From Terriglobus sp. RCC_193 (GTDB lineage: Bacteria > Acidobacteriota > Terriglobia > Terriglobales > Acidobacteriaceae), in contig NZ_JBFUPK010000004.1 in assembly GCF_041355105.1 (NCBI RefSeq), forward strand, positions 123,296-187,295: DNA of 64,000 bases, written 5' to 3'. The stretch's first letter is position 1, and every line of letters begins with the position of its first letter. The notes below the pieces were generated by a model, which did not search any database, had not been told where the DNA came from, and saw nothing but the letters and a program-made list of their open reading frames with translations. The position numbers and the translations under genes were made by a program. Positions 37,088-45,925 of the stretch are shown here, piece by piece.

Positions 37088-38269
37088 ATGCGCTTTGGTG
37101 TATCCGCCCGCATCGCGTTTGCCGCAGTCATATGTACGGCTCTTCCTTGTACCGTCGTGTCTGTGCGAGCAGCATGGGGTCAAGCTGCTGTTGTGAAAAC
37201 GGACATTGCGGACACGTGGCAGGGAACACTGCATGTAGGCAGAGACCTGCGCACCGTGGTGAAGATCAGCAAGACTGCGGACGGCAAGCTGAAGGCGCAG
37301 TTCTACAGCATCGACCAGAATCCGCGCCCCATCGACATCACGGACACGATCTTCCACGATGGCGAACTGACGCTCAAGGTGGACGCGATCGGCGGCGTCT
37401 ACACCGGCAAGATGGCGCCGGACGGCAGCACGATTACCGGCGAATGGAAGCAGGGTGACAAGCCGCTGCCCTTGATCCTGGCCCGCACCACAAAAGAAAC
37501 GGCATGGGCTATCCCGGAACCGCCGAAGCCGGTCCCACCCATGGCCGCTGACGCCGATCCCACCTGGGACGTCGCCACGGTGAAACCGGCACCGCCGGAC
37601 GAAAGGGGCAAGGGCTTTGGTGGTCCACCGCGCCACTTCGGCACGCGCAACACCACCCTGAACGACCTCGTCATGTTTGCCTACCACGTAAACACCAAGC
37701 AGATCATCAATGGTCCAGCCTGGATGGAGTCCGACAAGTTCGATATCACTACCGGCGAACCAAATCTTCCCGGCTCGCCCAGTGACGAACAGGTGAGCTC
37801 CATGATGCGTAAGTTGCTAGCGGATCGCTTTGGCCTGAAGTTCCATAAGGACCACAGGGAGATGTCTGCCTACGTGCTGACTGTGGCTAAAGGCGGGCCG
37901 AAACTCACCGCCAGTCACTCAGATCCTCATGAGGGTTCGTCGTTTTACTTCCCGGGCAAACTTGGCAACCTGGTCTTCCGCAACCAGACCATGGATAACT
38001 TCGCCATATGGATGCAGAACGGCGTCTTTGATCGCCCTGTGGTGAACCGCACTGGAATCCCAGGGCGCTTTGACGGCACCCTGAAATGGACTCCGGATGA
38101 GACGCAGTTCCAGATCTTCGGCGTAAAGATCGTCCCGGACGAATCGGCTGACGCACCACCGCCCATCACGCCTGCCATGGAGCAGCAGATGGGCCTGAAG
38201 CTGAGCGCAGAGAAGACATCTGTGGAGGTCATGGTGCTCGACCATGTTGAGAAGCCAGGTGACAATTAA
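37088..38269 (+). CDS. secreted TIGR03435-family protein with extra N-terminal beta domain, paralogue 1
   Basis: A 393-residue protein with a signal peptide (cleavage near AAWGQA, about residue 36). Residues 40-140 form a beta-rich domain (DTWQGTLHVGRDLRTVVKIS, TGEWKQGDKPLPLILAR) resembling the N-terminal domain in front of some secreted alpha/beta hydrolases. From about 158 on it matches the soil-associated TIGR03435 family: WDVATVKPAPPDERG, MRKLLADRFGLKFHKD, MSAYVLTVAKGGPKL, FDRPVVNRTGIPGRFD. Function of the family is not established. Its neighbour at 38390 is a close paralogue, followed by a barrel protein and a VWA protein, so it may act in an envelope assembly. Confidence 0.85.
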   Translation: MRFGVSARIAFAAVICTALPCTVVSVRAAWGQAAVVKTDIADTWQGTLHVGRDLRTVVKISKTADGKLKAQFYSIDQNPRPIDITDTIFHDGELTLKVDAIGGVYTGKMAPDGSTITGEWKQGDKPLPLILARTTKETAWAIPEPPKPVPPMAADADPTWDVATVKPAPPDERGKGFGGPPRHFGTRNTTLNDLVMFAYHVNTKQIINGPAWMESDKFDITTGEPNLPGSPSDEQVSSMMRKLLADRFGLKFHKDHREMSAYVLTVAKGGPKLTASHSDPHEGSSFYFPGKLGNLVFRNQTMDNFAIWMQNGVFDRPVVNRTGIPGRFDGTLKWTPDETQFQIFGVKIVPDESADAPPPITPAMEQQMGLKLSAEKTSVEVMVLDHVEKPGDN

Positions 38270-38340
38270 CCACCTCTGAAGCGGCAGAAAGGGCGTTCTG
38301 ACGGAATGAAAAGAATTTGTGGAACGAACTCTCTTTCTCT

Positions 38341-38362
38341 GCGTATATCCCTGTGCAGCCCT
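38341..38362 (+). promoter_or_regulatory. Shared leader motif, copy 2
   Basis: GCGTATATC, three bases, GTGCAGCCCT, as at 37038-37059. It lies 28 bases before the second paralogue, whose ATG is preceded by TTAGGAGTTCC. Confidence 0.55.
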
Positions 38363-38389
38363 GTAACCTAAACCTTTAGGAGTTCCTCC

Positions 38390-39553
38390 ATGCGTCACCT
38401 AACCTTTGCCTTGCTTGCCTTCAGCGTAGTCAGCCTTCCGTCTATGCGGCTGCACGCTGCTGCCGGACAGGCCGTCGCGGCAAAGACCAATATCGACGAC
38501 ACCTGGCAGGGAACGCTGCACGCGGACAAAGACCTTCGCACCGTCATCAAGATCAGCAAAGCGGCGGACGGCAAGTTGAAGACGCAGTTCTTCAGCATCG
38601 ATCAGGGCGGACGTCCCATCCCTGTGGATGGCACCACATTTCAGGGCGGCCAACTGGTTCTGAAGATCGATGCCATTGACGGCCTTTACACCGGCACCCT
38701 CTCGCCCGACGGAACTACGATCACAGGCCAGTGGAAACAAGGCGACAAGCCTCTTCCCCTGATTTTTGTGCGCGCCACAGCGGACACAGCATGGGCTATC
38801 CCGGAACCGCCCAAGGCCGTTCCACCTATGGCCGAAGACGCGAACCCGTCCTGGGATGTCGCCACCATCAAACCAGCCCCACCCGACGAAAAAGGCAAGG
38901 GCTTCGGTGGTCCACCACGCCATTTCCAAACGCGCAACACCACGCTGAATGACATGATCAGCTTCGCCTACAACGTGAACCCGAAGCAGATCGTCGGTGG
39001 CCCGGCATGGATGGAAACAGATAAGTACGACATCGTCACAGGCGAACCGGATGTTCCCGGGAATCCCACCGGCGCACAGGCAAAAGCGATGCTGCGCAAA
39101 CTGATGGCGCAGCGTTTCGGCCTGAAGTTCCACGAAGGCAAGCAGCAGATGTCCGCCTACGTTCTCTCCGTTGCAAAGGACGGCGTCAAGATGACGAAGA
39201 CCGATGGCGACGAACACAGCGGTGGTGGATTCCAGTTCACTAAGTTGGGCCATCTCATCATGCGCAATCAGACCATGGATGACATCTGCCACGGCTTCCA
39301 GGGCGCGGTGTTTGATCGCCCGGTGGTGAACCATACAGGTCTGCAGGGCCGTTACAACGGCACGCTCACATGGACGCCGGACGAAACGCAGTTCGCTGTC
39401 TTCAACGTAAAAATTGTGCCGGATGAATCACCGGATGCGCCACCGCCAATCTTCACTGCCATCCAGCAGCAGAGCGGCTTGAAGCTCGACGCGGAAAAGA
39501 CCGCCGTTGATGTCATGATCCTCGACCACGTCGAAAAACCAAGCGAGAACTGA
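38390..39553 (+). CDS. secreted TIGR03435-family protein with extra N-terminal beta domain, paralogue 2
   Basis: A 387-residue protein with signal peptide (cleavage near LHAAAG, about residue 25), the same N-terminal beta domain (DTWQGTLHADKDLRTVIKIS) and TIGR03435 core (WDVATIKPAPPDEKGKG, MRKLMAQ replaced by LRKLMAQRFGLKFHEG, FDRPVVNHTGLQGRYN) as its neighbour. The two share long identical stretches and matching leaders, so they arose by tandem duplication that included the 5' region. Divergence is greatest in the signal peptide and around residues 255-285. The barrel gene begins right after its TGA stop, which implies translational coupling. Confidence 0.85.
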   Translation: MRHLTFALLAFSVVSLPSMRLHAAAGQAVAAKTNIDDTWQGTLHADKDLRTVIKISKAADGKLKTQFFSIDQGGRPIPVDGTTFQGGQLVLKIDAIDGLYTGTLSPDGTTITGQWKQGDKPLPLIFVRATADTAWAIPEPPKAVPPMAEDANPSWDVATIKPAPPDEKGKGFGGPPRHFQTRNTTLNDMISFAYNVNPKQIVGGPAWMETDKYDIVTGEPDVPGNPTGAQAKAMLRKLMAQRFGLKFHEGKQQMSAYVLSVAKDGVKMTKTDGDEHSGGGFQFTKLGHLIMRNQTMDDICHGFQGAVFDRPVVNHTGLQGRYNGTLTWTPDETQFAVFNVKIVPDESPDAPPPIFTAIQQQSGLKLDAEKTAVDVMILDHVEKPSEN

Positions 39554-42500
39554 TTGATCCGATCATTGTCCATTCAGTCGAAGGCGCGTCCTTCCGCAGC
39601 GGTACTGCTGTTGTGTCTCTCTGCAGTCACAGCCTCTGCCGCGGAGCATCACGGACGCATACTCACCAACGGTCTGCCGCTTCCCGGCGTAACCGTCACG
39701 GCCACGCAGGGCGACAAGAAACTGGTCGCCACCACCGATGCGCAGGGCATCTTCCAGTTCCCCACGATTGATGCGGGCGAATGGCACCTCCACATGGAGA
39801 TGCAGGGCTTCCGCGTTGTCGATGCCACGGTGACTATCCCGGAGACAACGCCTGCAGCCCCAGTGGAGTTGCAGATGATGCCACTGGCAGAGGTGCTTGC
39901 CTCGGCCAAGGCCATGTTGCCCAACGCGCCAGCACCTGTGGTTACGGCAACAGCAGAAAAGCCCGCGGCAAAGGGCAAGGCGAAGGATGCAGGAGACAAC
40001 TCCGCCCCGCCACCGCCACCCTCTGACTCAGCCGCTTCGGCCGAGCCGGACAAGAGCGCCGACGGCATGTTGATCAACGGCAGTGAGAACAACGCCGCCA
40101 CCAGCAAGTATTCGTTGGCACAGGCCTTCGGTTCACGCCGCGCCGGCAGCAAGAGCCTCTATAACGGCAGCGTCGGCTTCCAGCTCAGCGCGTCGCCGTT
40201 TGATGCCAAGCCATACTCCGTGTCTGGCCTGCAATTGCCCAAGCCGTCGTACACACAGTTCACTGGCATCGCCACCATAGGCGGCCCCATCCGCATCCCG
40301 CATCTCTTTTACAACGGGCCAAACTTCTTCGTCGGCTACCAGTGGACACGCGACAACAGCGCCACCAGCTACACCGGTCTTGTGCCCACAACGGATCAGC
40401 GTAACGGAATTGTGGCCGGCACCATTGTCAATCCGGCAACCGGCCTGCCTGTCGTTGGCCCCGTGCCCATCAGCCAGCAGGCCGCGGCGCTGTTGGCGCT
40501 CTATCCGTTACCCAACATCACCGGCAACACCAGCTACAACTACCAGACACAAGCAGTGACCGGTGTTCACGCCGACGCTCTGCAATCGCGCCTGGACAAG
40601 TCCATCGGTCGCCGCGATTCGTTCTTCGGCGGATTCGCCTTCCGCAACCTGCGTTCGGATAACGCAAACCTCTTCCAGTTCCGCGACGCCACACGCACAC
40701 TCGGTATCGACACCAACGTGCACTGGCAGCATCGCTTCCCGCACCAGTTGTTCGTCGACACCAGCTATCGCTTCACGCGCCTGCGTACCAACGTCGCACC
40801 GTTCTTCGCCAACCGCACCAACATCAGCGGCAACGCGGGTATCACCGGTAACAATCAGGACCCCACCAACTGGGGCCCGCCGACACTGGGCTTCTCCAGC
40901 GGCATCGCCGGGCTCACGGATGGCATCAGTGCCTTCGACCGCAACCGCACCGATGCGCTCTCCGTCGAAGCCACATGGACACATCGCCGCCACACCGTGA
41001 CCTTCGGTGGCGACTTCCGCCGGCAGGAGTTCAACCAGCTCGCACAATCCAACCCGCGCGGTGCCTTTACCTTCACCGGCGCTGCCTCTGGATCGGACTT
41101 CGCAGACTTCCTCTTCGGCGCGCCCTCTGCCAGCAGAGTCGCCTATGGCAACGCGGACAAATACTTCCGCCAGTCCGTCAGCGATCTCTTCGTCACAGAC
41201 GATTGGCGCATCAAGCCTGAGCTCACGCTCACCACCGGCATCCGCTGGGATTACGGCGCACCGAATACTGAGTTGAAGGGCCGCCTCGTCAACCTGGATG
41301 TCGCGCCGGGATTCACCAGCGCCCAGCCGGTACTTGGTTACAGCCCCGTCGGCCCCGTCACCGGCCAGCACTATCCCTCCTCGCTGGTGCGTCCGGACTT
41401 CCGCAAATTCCAGCCGCGCTTTGGTTTCGCGTGGCGTCCATTGCCCGCGCAACCGCTCGTCATCCGCGGCGGCTACGGCATTTACGTGGACACGTCTGTC
41501 TATCTCAACGCGGCAGAGTCCATGTCGCAGCAATCGCCGCTGTCCACCAGCCTCAACGTCTCGCGCAGCGCAACCTGCCCGCTCACCCTGGCCAACGGTT
41601 TCATCAACTGCGCCGGAACAACCTCGAACACCTTTGCCATCGACCCCAACTTCCGCACCGGCTACGCGCAAACATGGAAGTTGAGTGTGCAGCAGGATCT
41701 CCCCGGCTCCATCGTGCTCACCGGAACATATCTCGGTTCCAAGGGAACGCATGTGCCGCAGGAATTCCTGCCCAACACTTATGCGCCCGGCGGCACACCC
41801 ACCTGCGCCTCCTGCCCGCGCGGCTTCGTCTATCGCACCTCGTACGCCAACGCCATCCGACACGCGGGTGAAATACAGTTGCGCCGCCGTCTTCGCAGCG
41901 GCTTCACCGCCACGCTGGATTACCTCTACGCGCACTCCATCGACAACGCCGCATTCCTCGGCGGTGGAGGCACCAACGCATCCGCCGTCTCTTCCGCTCT
42001 CACGGCGTATCAAACGCCGGCTGAATCCGTTGCGCAGAACTGGCAGAACCTCCGCGCCGAACGCAGCCGTTCCTCCTTCGATCAGCGTCATCTGTTGAAG
42101 TTCACGCTGCAATACACCAGTGGCACCGGCATGGGCGGCGGAACACTCATGACCGGCTGGCGCGGCAAACTGCTCAAGCAGTGGACCATCGCATCGTCGT
42201 TCAGTGCAGGCAGCGGTCTCCCGCAAACACCTATCGTCGTGTCCACGATCCCCGGCACAGGCTTCACCAACATCCTTCGCCCCAACCGCACCGGTGCGGA
42301 CCTCTACGCAGCACCGGCGGGTTACCATCTCAACTCCGCCGCATACGCAACGCCGTCGAATGGCCAGTTTGGTAACTCAGGCCGTTACTCCATCGAAGGC
42401 CCCAACGCCATCACGCTCGATAGCTCACTGGCGCGCGTCTTCAAATTCCGCGATCCATACAGCTTCGAATTGCGTGTTGACAGCACCAACCTGTTGAACC

Positions 42501-42610
42501 ACGTGGTGTATACCGGATGGGTCACCACCACCAACAGCACCACCTTCGGCCTGCCTGCCTCAGCCAAGGACATGCGTCAATTTCAACTCAGCGGGAGGCT
42601 TCGCTTCTAA
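39554..42610 (+). CDS. Oar-like barrel protein with carboxypeptidase-regulatory domain and reduced plug
   Basis: A 1018-residue outer-membrane protein. After a signal peptide (cleavage near VTASAAEH, residue 30) comes a carboxypeptidase-regulatory domain (ILTNGLPLPGVTVTATQGD to about 120), a Lys/Ala/Pro-rich linker near 125-175, then directly a barrel (RIPHLFYNGPNFFVGYQWTR onward) that ends FQLSGRLRF. The conserved plug landmarks of the two other receptors in this window (LPINGR/LPLNGR-like and LDGIE-like motifs) are not seen; only a short GSENNAATSKYS-type remnant remains. The start is TTG at 39554, immediately after the previous stop. Substrate unknown; part of a four-gene unit. Confidence 0.85.
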   Translation: MIRSLSIQSKARPSAAVLLLCLSAVTASAAEHHGRILTNGLPLPGVTVTATQGDKKLVATTDAQGIFQFPTIDAGEWHLHMEMQGFRVVDATVTIPETTPAAPVELQMMPLAEVLASAKAMLPNAPAPVVTATAEKPAAKGKAKDAGDNSAPPPPPSDSAASAEPDKSADGMLINGSENNAATSKYSLAQAFGSRRAGSKSLYNGSVGFQLSASPFDAKPYSVSGLQLPKPSYTQFTGIATIGGPIRIPHLFYNGPNFFVGYQWTRDNSATSYTGLVPTTDQRNGIVAGTIVNPATGLPVVGPVPISQQAAALLALYPLPNITGNTSYNYQTQAVTGVHADALQSRLDKSIGRRDSFFGGFAFRNLRSDNANLFQFRDATRTLGIDTNVHWQHRFPHQLFVDTSYRFTRLRTNVAPFFANRTNISGNAGITGNNQDPTNWGPPTLGFSSGIAGLTDGISAFDRNRTDALSVEATWTHRRHTVTFGGDFRRQEFNQLAQSNPRGAFTFTGAASGSDFADFLFGAPSASRVAYGNADKYFRQSVSDLFVTDDWRIKPELTLTTGIRWDYGAPNTELKGRLVNLDVAPGFTSAQPVLGYSPVGPVTGQHYPSSLVRPDFRKFQPRFGFAWRPLPAQPLVIRGGYGIYVDTSVYLNAAESMSQQSPLSTSLNVSRSATCPLTLANGFINCAGTTSNTFAIDPNFRTGYAQTWKLSVQQDLPGSIVLTGTYLGSKGTHVPQEFLPNTYAPGGTPTCASCPRGFVYRTSYANAIRHAGEIQLRRRLRSGFTATLDYLYAHSIDNAAFLGGGGTNASAVSSALTAYQTPAESVAQNWQNLRAERSRSSFDQRHLLKFTLQYTSGTGMGGGTLMTGWRGKLLKQWTIASSFSAGSGLPQTPIVVSTIPGTGFTNILRPNRTGADLYAAPAGYHLNSAAYATPSNGQFGNSGRYSIEGPNAITLDSSLARVFKFRDPYSFELRVDSTNLLNHVVYTGWVTTTNSTTFGLPASAKDMRQFQLSGRLRF

Positions 42611-42612
42611 TC

Positions 42613-44757
42613 ATGAAATCTCTCGTACTCATCGCAACCCTCGCGCTCGCAACCTCGGCCGTATCGCAGCAGATTGGCACCAATCAGCCGCAGGGCCAGG
42701 ACGGTTCTTACACGCTGAGCGTCAAGTCGCAGCTCGTCACCGAAGCCGTCGTGATCAAGGACAAGAGCGGCAAGTTCATCCCGAACCTTACCGCCAACGA
42801 CTTCACCATCACAGAAGACGGCACACCGCAGAAGATCCGCGTCTTCGAGCATGAATCGCTGCCCATCGACGCGGAGCCATTGCCAAAGCAGGATCCGAAC
42901 GACGAAAAGGTCAAGATATACAAGAAGCTGGCGCGCACCTCGTTCCAGCAGTCTGCGCAGTACAAGGACAAGCGCCTCATCGCCATGTACTTCGACATGT
43001 CGGCCATGCGCCCGGACGATCAGTTGCGCGCATTGCAGTCCGCGGAAAAGTTCATTCGCACGCAGATGACCTCTGCCGATCTTGTCTCCATCCTGCGTTA
43101 TCAGGGTGGTTCCGTCGACGTGTTGCAGGACTTCTCGCAGGACCGCAACAAGATGCTCTCCATCCTCGAAACCATGATCGTGGGCGAAGGGCAGGGCAAT
43201 GACGAATCCGTCAGCGACGACAGCAGCGCAGATGTAGGCGCGGCCTTCGGTCAGGATGGTGGCGAGTTCAACATCTTCAACACAGACCGTCAGCTCTCCG
43301 CATTGCAGACAGCAGCCAGCATGCTCGGCGCCATGAACGAGAAGAAGATCCTTCTCTACTTCGCCAGCGGCCTGCGCCTGAACGGCAACGACAACCAGGC
43401 GCAGCTTCATGCAACGGTGGAAGCTGCTGTGAAATCCGGCGTCGCTTTCTGGCCCATTGATGCACGTGGCCTCGTCGCAGGCGCACCGCTTGGTGATGCA
43501 TCACAGGGTTCGCCCGGTGGCCAGGGCATGTACAGTGGCACAGCCGCTACCGCCGTCAACGATCGCTTCCAGCAATCGCAGGACACGCTGTACGCGCTCG
43601 CCGCAGACACTGGCGGCAAAGCTTTCTTCGACAACAACGACCTCAACGCAGGCATCGTCCGTGCGCAGAAGGCCATCACGGACTACTACCTCATCGGCTA
43701 CTACACGACGAACACCTCGCTCAACGGCGCCTTCCGCAAAATCAAGATTACCGTCGCAGATTCACTCAACGCCTCGCTCGACTACCGCAAGGGCTATTAC
43801 GCGAATAAGGAATTTGGTAAGTTCAACGGCACGGAAAAAGAGCGTCAACTCGAAGACGCGCTCATGCTCGGCGACCCCATTACCGAACTCACCATTGCGA
43901 TGGAGTTGAATTACTTCCAGCTCAATCGCGCGGAATACTTCGTCCCGCTCACGGTCAAGATTCCTGGCCGCGAACTCGCACTCGCAAAGAAGTTCGGCAG
44001 TGAACACACCGTCATCGACTTCGTTTGCGAAATCAAGGACGAAATCGGCGGCAACACCGTCACCAACCTCCGCGACAACGTCGACGTCAAGATCAGCGAC
44101 GCCACCGCCGCCGAACTTACGAAGCGTCCCATCGAATACAGCACCGGCGTCACGCTGCTGCCGGGCCGTTACAGCATCAAGTTCCTCGCACGCGACGACG
44201 AAACGGGCCGCATCGGCACCTATCAGACCAGCTTCATCATTCCGAACCTGAACAAGGAAACGAAGAAGCTGCCCATCAGTTCCGTCATCCTCAGCAATCA
44301 GCGCGTCGACACCAAATCCGCACTCTTCAACACCATGAAGGGCAAGGACCAGGCGAAGTCAGATGCAGTGAATCCGCTGATGAGCGCCGAAGGCAAACTT
44401 ATCCCGTCGGTCACACGTGTTTTCCGCACAGACCGCGATCTTGAGATTCTGCTGCACGCCTATCAGGGCGCACCGGCGGCTCCTGCAGCCGCCCCGGCTA
44501 CACCCGGCGCTGCTGCTCCGGCGCAGGGACCTCTGGTGGCATACGTCTCGATCTTCCGCGATGGCAAAAAGGCAATGGAAACACAGGCCGTCAAGGCAGA
44601 ACCCATCGCCAACAGTCGCCTCGGCACCACACCCATCCGCATGAAGGTGCCGCTCACCAACCTCACCACAGGTGAGTACGACATCCAGGTCACCGTCCTC
44701 GACCCTGCAGGCAACCGCATCGCCACATGGCGAGGCCCCATGGCCATCGCCCGCTAA
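42613..44757 (+). CDS. secreted VWA-domain protein, TIGR03436-like
   Basis: A 714-residue protein with a signal peptide (cleavage near ATSAVSQQ, residue 17), then an acidobacterial VWFA-related region. The opening SQLVTEAVVIKDKSGKFIPN with FTITEDGTPQKIRVFE is typical of TIGR03436, and the VWA domain begins with RLIAMYFDMSAMRPDD near residue 122. The MIDAS signature DxSxS reads DMSAM, so the last ligand Ser is missing. YYLIGYYTTN near residue 360 is another family landmark, and the C-terminal 200 residues contain an Ala/Pro-rich stretch and a beta-sandwich-like end. The ATG at 42613 is 2 bases after the barrel stop. Likely periplasmic or surface protein-binding partner of the barrel. Confidence 0.87.
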   Translation: MKSLVLIATLALATSAVSQQIGTNQPQGQDGSYTLSVKSQLVTEAVVIKDKSGKFIPNLTANDFTITEDGTPQKIRVFEHESLPIDAEPLPKQDPNDEKVKIYKKLARTSFQQSAQYKDKRLIAMYFDMSAMRPDDQLRALQSAEKFIRTQMTSADLVSILRYQGGSVDVLQDFSQDRNKMLSILETMIVGEGQGNDESVSDDSSADVGAAFGQDGGEFNIFNTDRQLSALQTAASMLGAMNEKKILLYFASGLRLNGNDNQAQLHATVEAAVKSGVAFWPIDARGLVAGAPLGDASQGSPGGQGMYSGTAATAVNDRFQQSQDTLYALAADTGGKAFFDNNDLNAGIVRAQKAITDYYLIGYYTTNTSLNGAFRKIKITVADSLNASLDYRKGYYANKEFGKFNGTEKERQLEDALMLGDPITELTIAMELNYFQLNRAEYFVPLTVKIPGRELALAKKFGSEHTVIDFVCEIKDEIGGNTVTNLRDNVDVKISDATAAELTKRPIEYSTGVTLLPGRYSIKFLARDDETGRIGTYQTSFIIPNLNKETKKLPISSVILSNQRVDTKSALFNTMKGKDQAKSDAVNPLMSAEGKLIPSVTRVFRTDRDLEILLHAYQGAPAAPAAAPATPGAAAPAQGPLVAYVSIFRDGKKAMETQAVKAEPIANSRLGTTPIRMKVPLTNLTTGEYDIQVTVLDPAGNRIATWRGPMAIAR

Positions 44758-44775
44758 GCGGAAACCAACCAACAA

Positions 44776-44809
44776 CACCAAGGGCACGGATACATCCGTG
44801 CCCTTGGTG
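44776..44809. terminator. Two-way terminator between the VWA and monooxygenase genes
   Basis: CACCAAGGGCACGGA at 44776-44790 pairs perfectly with 44795-44809 around TACA. Only short T-runs flank it. Confidence 0.7.
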
Positions 44810-44856
44810 CATTTCAGCAATAACAACCAGCGAAGTCAGCAAACGCTGAAGGAAGA

Positions 44857-45894
44857 TCACTTCTCCCGCAACACCGGAGCCACCTTCTCACCCAGCAACT
44901 CAATACCACGCATCATCGGCGCATGCCGCAGAGCAGCAACACTCATCTGGAACGTCACACGATCTAGTCCACCCAGGTCCTCGCTCATCTGCGCCACCTT
45001 ATCGGCAACGAACGAAGGCTCACCCACCATCAGCGCACCCTTCGGCCTGCGCAGCGCCTCAAACTGCCCACGCGTTACCGGAGGCCAACCGCGCTCCTTC
45101 CCAATCTTCGTAAACGCAGCAGCATATCCGGGAAAGAACGCATCCGCAGCAGCCTGATCGGTATCACCCACAAGACCCAGCACATGCACGCCAACCTTCA
45201 GCACATCGTCGCCATAACCAGCGCGCTTGCCCGCCTCACGATACAAATCGATCAACGGACGAAACCGATGCGGCTCACCACCAATGATCGCCACCATCAG
45301 CGGCAATCCCAGCGCCCCGGCGCGGGCAAACGAAGCAGGCGTTCCACCCACGCCCAGCCACACCGGCAGCTTCTCCTGCAGAGGACGCGGAAACACACCC
45401 TGCCCCGTCAACGCAGCACGATGCTTGCCGCTCCAGTTCACGTAAGTCTCATCACGCAGCTTCAGCAACAGGTCGAGCTTTTCGATGAACAGGTCGTCGT
45501 AGTCTTCCAGCTTCAGACCAAACAGCGGAAACGACTCAATGAAAGACCCGCGCCCCACCACAATCTCCGCACGTCCACCACTGATCAGATCCAGCGTGGC
45601 AAACTCCTGGTGCACCCGCACCGGATCAGCCGCGCTCAGCACGGTCACAGCGCTGCCCAGACGAATGTTCTTCGTCCGCGTCGCTGCCGCAGCCAGAATG
45701 ACAGCGGGCGCCGCATCCAGATACTCCTCGCGATGATGTTCGCCAAGCCCGAAGAAATCCAGGCCAGCCTTATCGGCCAGTTCAATCTCTTCCAGCAGCC
45801 GCGCCATACGCACCGCCGCAGTGGGCGTTTCATGGGTGATGGGGTCTTCAACAAGAGCAGCGAAACTATCGATTCCGATTTGCATAACACCCAT
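44857..45894 (-). CDS. LLM-class flavin-dependent oxidoreductase
   Basis: A 345-residue protein of the luciferase-like monooxygenase fold. LDFFGLGEHHREEYLDAAPAV near residue 40 is the hallmark active-site strand, and IRLGSAVTVLSAADPVRVHQEFATLDLISGG-type segments (here split as LGSAVTVLSAADPVRV and LDLISGGRAEIVVGRG) match the FMN-binding core. It uses reduced flavin and oxygen on an unknown organic substrate, commonly alkanes, thiols or aldehydes. It has no obvious partner flavin reductase nearby. It may share a minus-strand transcript with the EAL/HDOD gene 31 bases upstream. Confidence 0.9.
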   Translation of the reverse strand: MGVMQIGIDSFAALVEDPITHETPTAAVRMARLLEEIELADKAGLDFFGLGEHHREEYLDAAPAVILAAAATRTKNIRLGSAVTVLSAADPVRVHQEFATLDLISGGRAEIVVGRGSFIESFPLFGLKLEDYDDLFIEKLDLLLKLRDETYVNWSGKHRAALTGQGVFPRPLQEKLPVWLGVGGTPASFARAGALGLPLMVAIIGGEPHRFRPLIDLYREAGKRAGYGDDVLKVGVHVLGLVGDTDQAAADAFFPGYAAAFTKIGKERGWPPVTRGQFEALRRPKGALMVGEPSFVADKVAQMSEDLGGLDRVTFQMSVAALRHAPMMRGIELLGEKVAPVLREK

Positions 45895-45925
45895 AGGATG
45901 CGTGCATCAGGAAAAAGATTCGATA

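Noticed and set aside
40508..42328. A 606-codon open frame antisense to the barrel gene
   Set aside because: Composition is Ala/Gly/Val/Glu/Arg repeats with no motif, and the opposite strand encodes a clear receptor-like protein.
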